Source: Flavobacteriales bacterium (GTDB lineage Bacteria > Bacteroidota > Bacteroidia > Flavobacteriales_F > PHOS-HE28). From it: a DNA stretch of 64,000 nt. Positions 41,248 through 49,051 of the stretch are shown here, in pieces (the stretch's first letter is position 1; the number at the start of each line of letters is the position of its first letter). The notes under the pieces were generated by a model. The model was not told the origin of the DNA and ran no database searches. It was given only the letters and a program-made list of their open reading frames with translations. The DNA is taken from NCBI GenBank assembly GCA_016700415.1, contig CP065018.1, forward strand, positions 2,858,001 to 2,922,000, in the 5' to 3' direction. Both the position numbers and the translations under genes were made by a program.

Positions 41248-42516
41248 TCAGTCAGGGCGGGGCTTTCCAGTGCGCCGCAACCAGCCCGGGGCCACGGCTG
41301 CCCCTACGAAGAGATAGAGGTAGTAGGTGAACAAGCGCCAGAGCAAGGCCACCACCACGAGCATCGCCCCGGCCGGAAGCAGGTCGCGCATAAAGCCTAC
41401 GAAGGCGAACTCCGCCGCGCCGCTCGCACCGGGCGTGGGGCTGATGAGCAGGATCACCCACAGCACGATCTGGCGTGCATACATCAGCAAGTGGTCGCTC
41501 ACATTGAAGAACGCCGCTGCGATGAGGTTGAGCACGAGGAAGCGTGCGCCCCATGAGCACCAAGTGGCCGCGATCGCTTTCAGCCAGAAGCCGACCGACC
41601 TGCCCTTGAACTGATCGCTGGCCGCGATGAGATCGTCGCCGGCTTCGGCCATGTGCGGCCGGAAACGGCGGATCCAGCGGTGCTTGAAGAGGTTCACCAA
41701 GAACAGCTTGATCGCCCGGGGCCGGAAGAAGACGGAATAGAACACGGTGATCTTCATCACCGCGATAAATGCATAACCGATCCAGAAGAGCGCCTGCACG
41801 GGAAGCCCCCACATCGCTTCGTCCAGTTCCGGCGGGAACAGTCTGTCCATGCCTACGAGGAAGAACACCGCCGGTGCGAACACGAGGAAGAACAACTCGT
41901 CGAGCATGGCGGTCACCAGCACGATCGCGGCGCTGCGCCCCAGCGGGGTACCGTCCTTGGCCATCACGTAGATCGCCACGCTGGTGCCGCCCACCACCGC
42001 AGGGGCCACCGCAGTGGCGAATTCCCAGAGCGCGATCACTTGGAAGGAGCGTTTCCAGCCGAACTCGCCGTCGGTGAGGATGCGCAGCCGCAGGATGTAG
42101 CCGTAGTCACGCAGGCCGTTGGCGATCAGCGCGCCGAACAGCAGCAACAGGCCCCAAGGCGCGAGATGGACGCTGCGCAAGCGCTCCATACCGCTCATCA
42201 AACGGTAGCCGCCGTGTACCGCAGGAACGAACTCCGCCGACGTGCCGAGGTCCACCTCGCCGTTGTGGTTGGCATCCGTCCAAGCGTAGCTGCCGGTGCC
42301 GGCCTCCACTTGCTCAAAGCCCTCCTCATGCAATTCATGCCACAGGAGAAAGGCCACCGCAAAAAGTCCGAACAGGATGGGCAGCACCGAACGCCACGCC
42401 CGGAACGAACGCCGCACCTCGCGCTCATCCTTCGGGTCGATGCCCAGCTCTTCTTGCACCACCTTTGCCACGGGGCCAAGATATTCGCTGGCGCCCTGCT
42501 TCCGCCACACTTCCAC
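41248..42516 (-). CDS. Flippase-like integral membrane protein (LPG-synthase TM-domain family) with a calcium-loop-like insertion
   Basis: 422 residues starting with GTG at 42516. One N-terminal helix (VLPILFGLFAVAFLLW), then a soluble loop, then about seven helices of the MprF-N/UPF0104 flippase-like domain (ATAVAPAVVGGTSVAIYVM, LDELFFLVFAPAVFFLV, ISPTPGASGAAEFAFVGFM). Family members move or handle lipids or glycolipids. The loop after helix 1 has DANHNGEVDLG, an EF-hand/dockerin-like calcium loop unusual for the family. The start directly abuts the start of the EamA gene on the other strand. Confidence 0.85.
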   Translation of the reverse strand: MEVWRKQGASEYLGPVAKVVQEELGIDPKDEREVRRSFRAWRSVLPILFGLFAVAFLLWHELHEEGFEQVEAGTGSYAWTDANHNGEVDLGTSAEFVPAVHGGYRLMSGMERLRSVHLAPWGLLLLFGALIANGLRDYGYILRLRILTDGEFGWKRSFQVIALWEFATAVAPAVVGGTSVAIYVMAKDGTPLGRSAAIVLVTAMLDELFFLVFAPAVFFLVGMDRLFPPELDEAMWGLPVQALFWIGYAFIAVMKITVFYSVFFRPRAIKLFLVNLFKHRWIRRFRPHMAEAGDDLIAASDQFKGRSVGFWLKAIAATWCSWGARFLVLNLIAAAFFNVSDHLLMYARQIVLWVILLISPTPGASGAAEFAFVGFMRDLLPAGAMLVVVALLWRLFTYYLYLFVGAAVAPGWLRRTGKPRPD

Positions 42517-43431
42517 ATGCCTTCCCCGCTCGACCGCCGTTCCCTCGCGCTCGCCGCTCTCTTTTTCGTCAATCTGCTTTACGGCATCAACTACGTGGTG
42601 GCGAAAGGCCTGATGCCGGGCGTGATCGGGCCTTCCGGCCTCATTCTGCTCCGCGTTGCGGGCGCGAATCTCCTCTTCTGGCCGATGTGGTTGCTCAAGC
42701 GGGAACGCGTGGCCTGGAGCGATGCGAAGCGGTTGGTGCTCTGCGGTGTGTCAGGGGTGGCCATCAACCAACTGATGTTCTTCCACGGGCTCATGCGCAC
42801 CTCGCCCGTGCATGCCAGCATCATCATGGTGGCCACGCCGATCCTCGTGCTGGTGCTCAGTGGCGTGCTCATCGGGGAGCGGATCACAAGGAACAAGGCG
42901 CTGGGCGTGGGGTTGGGCGCGGTCGGCGCATTGATGCTGATCTTCCATGGCACCGCGCACAATGACGGTGCCACCATGCTCGGCGACCTCTTCATCCTCA
43001 TCAACGCCAGCTCCTATGCGATCTTTCTGGTGATGGTGAAGCCGCTGATGTCGAAGTACTCCGCAGTGACCGTGATGGCATGGTGCTTCCTGGTGGGCAG
43101 TGTGATCGTGGTGCCTTTCGGCCTGCATGAGTTTTCCGTGGTGGATTGGCCCGGTCTCACCTGGCCACAGATAGGCGGCCTGGCGTTCGTGGTGGTGATG
43201 GTGACCTTCGTGGCCTACCTGCTGAACACATGGGCGCTCCGCGTGGTACAGCCCAGCGTGGCGGGCACCTTCATTTATCTGCAGCCCGTACTGGCCTTGT
43301 TAACGGCATACGTCGTGATGGACGGCGACCTCGGCCTGGGTTGGCCGCAGTTCACAAGCGCGGCGTGCATTTTCGTAGGGGTGTGGTTGGTGGGAAGAAG
43401 GGAGAAAAGGAGCGTTGCGGGATCACCGTGA
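42517..43431 (+). CDS. EamA/DMT-family transporter
   Basis: 304 residues, ten predicted membrane helices in two EamA repeats (LALAALFFVNLLYGINYVVAKG ... GDLFILINASSYAIFLVMVKPL ... TFIYLQPVLALLTAYVVM). Likely exports a metabolite such as an amino acid; substrate unknown. The ATG at 42517 is the base next to the GTG of the divergent gene, so its promoter must lie inside that gene; a CACCTTTG box about 45 bases upstream is a candidate. Confidence 0.9.
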   Translation: MPSPLDRRSLALAALFFVNLLYGINYVVAKGLMPGVIGPSGLILLRVAGANLLFWPMWLLKRERVAWSDAKRLVLCGVSGVAINQLMFFHGLMRTSPVHASIIMVATPILVLVLSGVLIGERITRNKALGVGLGAVGALMLIFHGTAHNDGATMLGDLFILINASSYAIFLVMVKPLMSKYSAVTVMAWCFLVGSVIVVPFGLHEFSVVDWPGLTWPQIGGLAFVVVMVTFVAYLLNTWALRVVQPSVAGTFIYLQPVLALLTAYVVMDGDLGLGWPQFTSAACIFVGVWLVGRREKRSVAGSP

Positions 43432-43507
43432 ACCGGGCTTTCGAACCGGGGCATCCGCGTTCATCGTTCCCGCAGGATCGCCCGAGAGGACCCTGCGGGA
43501 AGCCTGC

Positions 43508-43515
43508 TACATTTG
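43508..43515 (+). promoter_or_regulatory. -7 promoter element (TACATTTG) for yicC-gmk-nadD
   Basis: Perfect TAnnTTTG, 6 bases before the ATG at 43522. It precedes three tightly packed housekeeping genes. Confidence 0.65.
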
Positions 43516-43521
43516 CGGCCC

Positions 43522-44391
43522 ATGTTGCGCTCCATGACCGGCTTCGGCCGCGCCGAAGGTTTAGTGAATGAGAAGAAGGTGACCGTTGAACTGCGGTCGC
43601 TCAACAGCAAGCAGCTGGACCTGCAGGTGAAGTTGCCCGGAGCTTGGCGCGAAAAGGAAACGGAATTGCGGCAATGGGCCGGGGAGCGCGTGGTGCGCGG
43701 CAAGGCCGATCTGTACGTGGGCGCCGAAGGAACGAAGGTCGACAAGCGGACCACCTTCAATGCCGAGGTGATCAAAGCCTATTATGATGAACTGCGCAAG
43801 GTGGCCGATACGGTCGCCCCGGAAAGCAGCACGGACCTGCTGGCCGTGGTGCTCCGCATGCCGGACGTGATGTCCACCGCCAAGGAGGAGTTCGACCCCG
43901 AAGAGTGGAAGTCCGTTTTTACCTTGGTGGAACAGGCCTGGGCCGCTTACGAGGAATTCAGGGCCGCCGAAGGTGCCAAGCTGCACGCCGAACTGAAGCA
44001 GCGCACCAACAACATCACGAACCTGCTGGCCGAAGTGACCGCGATGGACAGCGGCCGGATCGCACGCACCCGGGAGCGCATCCTTGCTCGGCTGGAAGAG
44101 CTTCAGGCGAAGGTGGACCAGGACCGCTTCGAGCAGGAGCTGGTGTTCTATCTGGAAAAAATGGACGTGACAGAGGAGAAGCTACGCCTCGCCACCCATT
44201 GCGACTACTTCCTCAAGACGATGGAAGAGGAGGAATGCCAAGGCCGCAAACTCGGCTTCATCACGCAGGAAATGGGGCGCGAGATCAACACGCTCGGCTC
44301 CAAAAGCAACGATGCGGAAATGCAGAAGCGGGTGGTGCTGATGAAAGACGAGCTGGAGAAGATCAAGGAGCAGATGCTGAACGTGCTGTGA
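43522..44391 (+). CDS. yicC: YicC-family endoribonuclease
   Basis: 289 residues from the ATG at 43522. N-terminal MLRSMTGFGRAEG and ELRSLNSKQLDLQVKLP, and C-terminal QELVFYLEKMDVTEEKLRLATH and GRKLGFITQEMGREINTLGSKSND define the family (YicC_N and DUF1732), whose members degrade RNA, including small RNAs. Followed at 5 bases by gmk, a conserved pairing. Confidence 0.93.
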   Translation: MLRSMTGFGRAEGLVNEKKVTVELRSLNSKQLDLQVKLPGAWREKETELRQWAGERVVRGKADLYVGAEGTKVDKRTTFNAEVIKAYYDELRKVADTVAPESSTDLLAVVLRMPDVMSTAKEEFDPEEWKSVFTLVEQAWAAYEEFRAAEGAKLHAELKQRTNNITNLLAEVTAMDSGRIARTRERILARLEELQAKVDQDRFEQELVFYLEKMDVTEEKLRLATHCDYFLKTMEEEECQGRKLGFITQEMGREINTLGSKSNDAEMQKRVVLMKDELEKIKEQMLNVL

Positions 44392-44396
44392 GGAGG

Positions 44397-44972
44397 ATGG
44401 CGACGGAACAGGGCAAATGCATCATCGTCTCGGCACCGTCCGGCGCGGGGAAGACCACCATCGTGCGGCATCTGCTGGGGCGCGACCTTGATCTGGATTT
44501 CTCCGTTTCAGCCACCAGCAGGCCCAAGCGGGATTACGAGCGTGATGGCCACGACTACTTTTTCCTTTCCGCCGAGGAGTTCCGTAAGCGCATCGCTGCG
44601 GACGCTTTTGTGGAATGGGAGGAGGTCTACCCCGGCCGGTTCTATGGCACATTGCGCAGCGAGATCGAGCGCATCTGGAAGGACGGGCGATACCCTATTT
44701 TCGATGTGGACGTAGTGGGCGGCCTTCGCCTGAAGGAGATCTTCGGTGAGAACGCGCTGTCGCTTTTCGTCTCGCCGCCTACCATCGCCGCATTGGAACA
44801 GCGTTTGCTGTTACGCGGTTCTGAAACTCCGGAATCACTGCGGGTCCGCATGGACAAAGCCTCTCACGAACTCACCTTCACCGTCCACTATGACCAGGTG
44901 GTGATCAATGACGATATGCAGCTTGCCTGTGAAGAAGCATACTCGGCCGTATCCGGATTCTTGAGCGCATGA
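44397..44972 (+). CDS. gmk: Guanylate kinase
   Basis: 191 residues from the ATG at 44397. P-loop VSAPSGAGKTTIV, GMP-binding SRPKRDYERDGHDYFF and EWEEVYPGRFYGT, ends with a short helix. Converts GMP to GDP. An AGGAGG directly abuts the ATG, too close for normal Shine-Dalgarno use. Its stop overlaps the nadD start (ATGA). Confidence 0.96.
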   Translation: MATEQGKCIIVSAPSGAGKTTIVRHLLGRDLDLDFSVSATSRPKRDYERDGHDYFFLSAEEFRKRIAADAFVEWEEVYPGRFYGTLRSEIERIWKDGRYPIFDVDVVGGLRLKEIFGENALSLFVSPPTIAALEQRLLLRGSETPESLRVRMDKASHELTFTVHYDQVVINDDMQLACEEAYSAVSGFLSA

Positions 44973-45559
44973 AGATCGGTTGCCTGTTCGGTTCCTTCGA
45001 CCCACCGCATCTGGGGCATGTGCTGCTGGCCAAGTACATGCGGGAGCACCAGGGCTTGGACCAGGTCTGGCTGGTGGTCACGCCACAGAACCCGTTCAAG
45101 CAGGACAGGAAGTTGAGCCCGGAGAAGCACCGCTTGGCCATGACGCACTTGGCCGTGCAAGGTTTGGAAGGCCTCAGCGCCAGCGGGCTGGAGTTGGACA
45201 TGCCCCGGCCGAACTACACGGCGGACACGTTGACCTTCATGCGCAAACGCTGGCCGCAGCATAGGTTCTCGCTCATCATCGGGAGCGACAACTTGGCTTC
45301 CCTGCACGAATGGAAGGATGCCTCGCTGATGTTGGAGAAGACACCCGTGCTGGTCTATCCGCGCCCCGGGCTGGAAGAACACCTCGCCCAGGCGGACCTG
45401 CTCTACCACCCGTCCGTGACCGTTGTGCCCGATGCGCCGCAGACCCCCGTCTCCTCCACCGGCATCCGCGTGCGGCTCAGGAACTGGCACCCGGTGGACG
45501 GGCTGTTGGACCCGAAGGTCCTGGCGTATATCCGCCAGAACGGGCTTTACGCAGGTTGA
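44969..45559 (+). CDS. nadD: Nicotinate-nucleotide adenylyltransferase
   Basis: 196 residues. GSFDPPHLGHVLLA is the nucleotidyl-transferase signature with the HxGH motif, then TPQNPFKQDRKL, LIIGSDNLASLHEW and the C-terminal SSTGIRVRLR. It makes deamido-NAD from nicotinate mononucleotide. Coupled to gmk through ATGA. Confidence 0.95.
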   Translation: MKIGCLFGSFDPPHLGHVLLAKYMREHQGLDQVWLVVTPQNPFKQDRKLSPEKHRLAMTHLAVQGLEGLSASGLELDMPRPNYTADTLTFMRKRWPQHRFSLIIGSDNLASLHEWKDASLMLEKTPVLVYPRPGLEEHLAQADLLYHPSVTVVPDAPQTPVSSTGIRVRLRNWHPVDGLLDPKVLAYIRQNGLYAG

Positions 45560-45688
45560 TCGCTGACGATTTTTGGCGACCGACAAACACGCGTCATAGC
45601 TCACGTTTGGCATTCTCCGCGCCTCCCTCTGCGCCCTCGCCTGGGCGTAGCCGCTTCGGCGTAGGACGGTCTGCGACCAAACTTCCGT

Positions 45689-46333
45689 TCACGCCGAAAG
45701 GGCCTCGAATTCGGGCACGCCGGTCTTGTGCATAAGGTGATCCCGCAGCACGCCCAACGCCCGTTCAAAATTGCTCTCGTTCACCACGTGCAGGTCGCAA
45801 TGGTTGCGATAGGGAAGGAGGTGCTCCCGGTAGGCGGGCATCACGTGGTTCTCCCACTGGTACAGCACGTCGGCCATGGCATAGCCGCGTTCACGGCCGT
45901 CCCGTGCGGTACGGCGGCTCAGCTGGATCTCCTCGCTGGCTTCCACGAACACCTTCAGGTCGAACAGCTCCCGCAGGCCGGGATGTTGCAAAAGAAAAAG
46001 ACCTTCCACCAAGATCACGCGCGCCGGGCGGATCTCCATCCAACGGGGCTCGGTGGCCATGTTGAAGTTGTATTCCTGGCGGTAAACCGCTTCTCCCGAG
46101 GCCAAGCAACGCAGGTCTTCGGCCAGCAGATCAAGGTCCAGCGCGCCGGGCAGATCGAAATTCACCTTGCCGTTGGCATCCTTCACCTGCTGCTCGATGG
46201 GCAGATAATAGTCGTCCTGGGATACGATGCACACACTTTCGGGGGGGAGCAGATCGCGGAGGGCGCGTACCAGGGTGGTCTTCCCCGATCCACTGCCTCC
46301 GGCCACACCAACTAGGTAGGCGCCGCGATGCAT
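45689..46333 (-). CDS. udk: Uridine kinase
   Basis: 214 residues from the ATG at 46333. P-loop GVAGGSGSGKTTLV, SQDDYYLP, NFDLPGALDLDLL, ILVEGLFLL, RRTARDGRERG are diagnostic. Salvages uridine/cytidine. A perfect TACATTTG box 6 bases upstream fixes this start against the longer frame. Confidence 0.94.
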   Translation of the reverse strand: MHRGAYLVGVAGGSGSGKTTLVRALRDLLPPESVCIVSQDDYYLPIEQQVKDANGKVNFDLPGALDLDLLAEDLRCLASGEAVYRQEYNFNMATEPRWMEIRPARVILVEGLFLLQHPGLRELFDLKVFVEASEEIQLSRRTARDGRERGYAMADVLYQWENHVMPAYREHLLPYRNHCDLHVVNESNFERALGVLRDHLMHKTGVPEFEALSA

Positions 46334-46339
46334 CGTCGC

Positions 46340-46347
46340 CAAATGTA
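46340..46347 (-). promoter_or_regulatory. -7 promoter element (TACATTTG) for udk
   Basis: Perfect TAnnTTTG on the minus strand, 6 bases before the ATG at 46333. Confidence 0.65.
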
Positions 46348-46481
46348 GGGCGGGGAGGCTTTCCATGGAAGCCCGAAGAGGGGAAGCCCCTGAAATTCTC
46401 GCCGACATCCAGCAGGGACAAGACTTTCCGGGGTTTGGCATGGCATTGGCTTTGGGGTGAGCAAACCAATTCCCATCCCCG

Positions 46482-46619
46482 ATGAAACCCAATGCCGAAC
46501 GTGCCCAAAAGCTGATGAACGCCGCCACCCGCATGATGATGGCCGGTGATGTGGAACGCTACCTGCACGCCTTGCGCCTGTTGTTCGCCTTGCGCATGCG
46601 GCCCGTGGCCATGGCCTGA
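46482..46619 (+). CDS. Very small conserved-looking protein (45 residues)
   Basis: MKPNAERAQKLMNAATRMMMAGDVERYLHALRLLFALRMRPVAMA, read from 46482 to a TGA at 46617-46619 (given here in parts: start MKPNAERAQKLM, end RMRPVAMA). It is amphipathic-helical and resembles short Bacteroidota proteins of the form AxxLMxxGxVxxYxxxLxxL that I recall but cannot name. It lies in a gap between udk and the next small gene. No function known. Confidence 0.5.
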   Translation: MKPNAERAQKLMNAATRMMMAGDVERYLHALRLLFALRMRPVAMA

Positions 46620-46758
46620 CCCTGCATCCGGTCAAAGCTTGGTGCGGCGGTGGGGTATTCCGCCACGTGCAAGGCTGAAATGCTCAATGCCGACGGGTAC
46701 GGAAGGAAAATTTTCACCGGAATGGATCCTTTTGCCACGAGCTGCCGTTGAAAGTGCC

Positions 46759-46935
46759 ATGACGAAGAAGGACAAGATAGCCTTCATCAAGAGCAGCAAG
46801 CGCAAGTCGCATGTGTACAACGACCTGCAGCGGTACTCGGACCAACAGCTCGATGAGCTGATCCGGGAGATCGTGCAGGGGCTGGTAAGGGAAAGCGAGC
46901 TGATCGCCAACGCTTACATCAACGGCTACCGATGA
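46759..46935 (+). CDS. Small protein of unknown function (58 residues)
   Basis: Start MTKKDKIAFIKSSKRKSHVY, then an amphipathic helix DLQRYSDQQLDELIREIVQGLV. Basic at the N-terminus, so it may bind nucleic acid. The upstream extension of the frame is poor. Followed by an intrinsic terminator. No family recognised. Confidence 0.55.
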   Translation: MTKKDKIAFIKSSKRKSHVYNDLQRYSDQQLDELIREIVQGLVRESELIANAYINGYR

Positions 46936-46985
46936 ACATGGCACTGGTGCTTCCCTCTTGACGGGGCTCAAAACGGACAGGTGGC

Positions 46986-47012
46986 AAGGCCTCGGCGAAC
47001 AGCCGGGGCTTT
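46986..47012 (+). terminator. Intrinsic terminator
   Basis: AAGGCCTCGGC and GCCGGGGCTTT form an 11-bp stem with two G-U pairs and a 5-base loop. It stands 50 bases after the 58-residue gene and 43 bases before the end of the convergent MORN gene. Confidence 0.7.
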
Positions 47013-47054
47013 CTCACGTTCAGTTGATCGTATGATCCTGCTCACACTGCGATC

Positions 47055-48704
47055 TCACCGATGCCTCTTCTGCTTCCCTACAGCTGGTGGAGGTGCACGC
47101 TTTACCGCCCCATCCTCATATTCCACCGTGGAGACCGCCTTGCCCGTGCCGTCGTACCTGGTCATGGTGCCGTCCAGTCGGCCGTTCCTGTAGTTCATCT
47201 CCTGAACGATGCGGCCCCTTCGGTCATACACGGTGCATTTGCCTTCCGGAGCGCCGTTCACAAAGCCTTGCACCCGTTGCTTGACCCCGGCATCGTCATA
47301 GTAGGTCCATGGGCCGTTCGGGGTGCCTTTCACGTACATTCCCTCGCTCACAGGCACGCCGCGCACATTGTACACCTGCCAGTTGCCGCTCTTCAACCCG
47401 TCCGCGAAGCTGCCCACCTCATTCGGTTTTCCATTGTCGAACCAGCTTTTCCAAGGACCGTTCTTCGTGTTGTCCTTCCAGGTGGCCATATAGATCTGGG
47501 TGCCGTCGGGCAACCAGCCTTGCCAGATGCCGTCCATCTCTCCCAGTTTGAATGAGCCTTTGTCCTTTTGCTGCCCGTTCTCGAACCAGCTGTTCCATTC
47601 CCCTTCCTCCTTGCCGTTCACGTAATTGCCTTCCTGGAGTTTCTGGCCACTCTCGAACCAGGTGGTCCACTGGCCGTCTTTCTCTCCGTTCTTGAAGGTG
47701 CCGCGTTTCCAGTTCTGGCCTCCATCGTAGTAGTAGAGCCACTCGCCTTCCTGCTTGTCCGCCCGGTAGAGCCCGGTGGAGCTTAGCTGCCCATTGGGGT
47801 ACCAATATTTCCAGAGCCCGTCCTGCAGGTCATTCTTGAAATGGCCGAGCATGTCGCGGTCGCCGGTGGCGGTGAACCAGGTCCAGGTACTGTCCCTTTT
47901 CCCTTCCCGGTAGAAGCCCTCGACATTCTCCTTGCCATCCGTGAACCACGCTGTGAAGGGGCCGTCCAGCTTGCCCTTGTTCCATGTTTCACTCCGCTCA
48001 TGAACGCTTTTGGAATACCAATGGTCCCATTTCCCGTGCTTCACGCCTCCGAGCCACAGACCTTTGGCCTTCAGGTTCCCAGCGGGCCAATATTCACGTT
48101 GCTCCCCACTATGTACGCCGAAATGGTAATGGCTCACCTCGGCGGTATCGCCGGTGGGGTAGTAGGTCCGGATCAACCCTTCCCCTTTCTTCAGTGTCTG
48201 CGTGCTGTCGCGGTCCCATGCGTCGAGGCTCAGGCAGATGCCCTTGCCCCAACGTTCGGTCAACAGGAGGTGCCCGCCCGGGTAATAGTAATTCCAGAGG
48301 CTGTCCTTCACGTCCTTCACATAGCTGCCTTCCTCCATCACCTGTCCGGTGCGGTAGTAGCTGTGCATCACGCTGTCCTGCTTGCCCTGGTGGATCCAAC
48401 CATCATGCTGCACCTTGCCATTGTCGTAGAAGATCACCACGTGGCCGTCACGTTCGCCACTTTTGAAGTCGCTCTTTTCGGTCAGGCGGCCTTGGGTGTC
48501 CCAGAATTTCCATTCTCCCCATTCGCGTCCGTTCACCATCAGGCCCTCGCTCTTCTTCACCGTCTTCAGGCTGTCCCAATGGTCTACATAGGGCAGCACC
48601 GTCTGGGCTTGGGCGGGGGTGATGGTAGTGAGCCCCACGGCCAGCAAGATCACTTGGAGCAGGCGGTTGCCGGTAATGGTTGGAAGGGATGGTCGGACGA
48701 TCAT
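47055..48704 (-). CDS. Secreted giant MORN-repeat protein (YwqK-like)
   Basis: 549 residues with a signal peptide (VGLTTITPAQAQ). Almost the whole mature chain is about 18 MORN_2-type repeats of ~23 residues following the pattern Y-x-x-G-x-x-x-G-x-W-x-x-W/Y-x-x-x-G (for instance KDGQWTTWFESGQKLQEGNYVNGKEEGEWNSWFENGQ). YwqK proteins with such repeats are known as immunity proteins in Bacillus, but Bacteroidota have many secreted versions without a known partner. Here no toxin gene is adjacent. Ends in a basic tail. Confidence 0.88.
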   Translation of the reverse strand: MIVRPSLPTITGNRLLQVILLAVGLTTITPAQAQTVLPYVDHWDSLKTVKKSEGLMVNGREWGEWKFWDTQGRLTEKSDFKSGERDGHVVIFYDNGKVQHDGWIHQGKQDSVMHSYYRTGQVMEEGSYVKDVKDSLWNYYYPGGHLLLTERWGKGICLSLDAWDRDSTQTLKKGEGLIRTYYPTGDTAEVSHYHFGVHSGEQREYWPAGNLKAKGLWLGGVKHGKWDHWYSKSVHERSETWNKGKLDGPFTAWFTDGKENVEGFYREGKRDSTWTWFTATGDRDMLGHFKNDLQDGLWKYWYPNGQLSSTGLYRADKQEGEWLYYYDGGQNWKRGTFKNGEKDGQWTTWFESGQKLQEGNYVNGKEEGEWNSWFENGQQKDKGSFKLGEMDGIWQGWLPDGTQIYMATWKDNTKNGPWKSWFDNGKPNEVGSFADGLKSGNWQVYNVRGVPVSEGMYVKGTPNGPWTYYDDAGVKQRVQGFVNGAPEGKCTVYDRRGRIVQEMNYRNGRLDGTMTRYDGTGKAVSTVEYEDGAVKRAPPPAVGKQKRHR

Positions 48705-48709
48705 GCGGT

Positions 48710-48717
48710 CAAAAGTA
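48710..48717 (-). promoter_or_regulatory. -7 promoter element (TACTTTTG) for the MORN protein
   Basis: Perfect TAnnTTTG on the minus strand, 5 bases before the ATG at 48704. Confidence 0.65.
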
Positions 48718-49034
48718 GAAGCGTGCCGTGATCCATGCTCGGACCTAACGTGGAAGCATCAACGATGGTGTGCGGGAAAGTGATGAGTGCGTCAATGTCC
48801 GCTCCGGGTTTGAACCCTGGATGGACACGGATGAACTCGGATGGGGAGCACATCATGGATGCATGCGGACAGTCACATTTGCGGGGACTTCTGTCAGGTA
48901 GAGTATTTCGTTGCGTGCCCTGCTGTTGAACCTCTGCTCTTGTGACTCTTTATCCGTGTTCATCCGTGGTTCTTTCAGGAAAAGGTCCGGGGTCGATCCG
49001 GCCCTGAACGACACATTTCAGGTTCAACCACGTA

Positions 49035-49042
49035 TACCTTCG
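49035..49042 (+). promoter_or_regulatory. -7 promoter element (TACCTTCG) for the pentahaem cytochrome
   Basis: One base from TAnnTTTG, 9 bases before the ATG at 49052; decides that start. Confidence 0.55.
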
Positions 49043-49051
49043 CCATCCGGA

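Larger units (their letters stand above)
48705..49051. other. Divergent intergenic region (347 bases) with inverted repeat
   Basis: Between the MORN gene (-) and the pentahaem cytochrome (+). It holds the inverted pair at 48826-48842 (CACGGATGAACTCGGAT) and 48952-48968 (ATCCGTGTTCATCCGTG), 15 of 17 positions complementary, plus promoters on both sides. I find no gene in it; the + frame reading into the cytochrome is not protein-like. Confidence 0.6.

Noticed and set aside
41653..42516. + strand extension of the EamA frame
   Set aside because: Antisense to the flippase-like gene; protein-like membrane sequence begins only at the ATG at 42517.
44391..44396. AGGAGG as Shine-Dalgarno site of gmk
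   Set aside because: It directly touches the ATG with no spacer, and other genes here do not show such sites; coincidence is likely.
45560..45688. Possible repeat between nadD and udk (two GGCGTAG words)
   Set aside because: Only two 7-base words with no clear hairpin or second copy in the window.
47055..48704. MORN protein as antitoxin of a YwqJK-type pair
   Set aside because: Only repeat similarity supports it; no deaminase or other toxin gene is adjacent.
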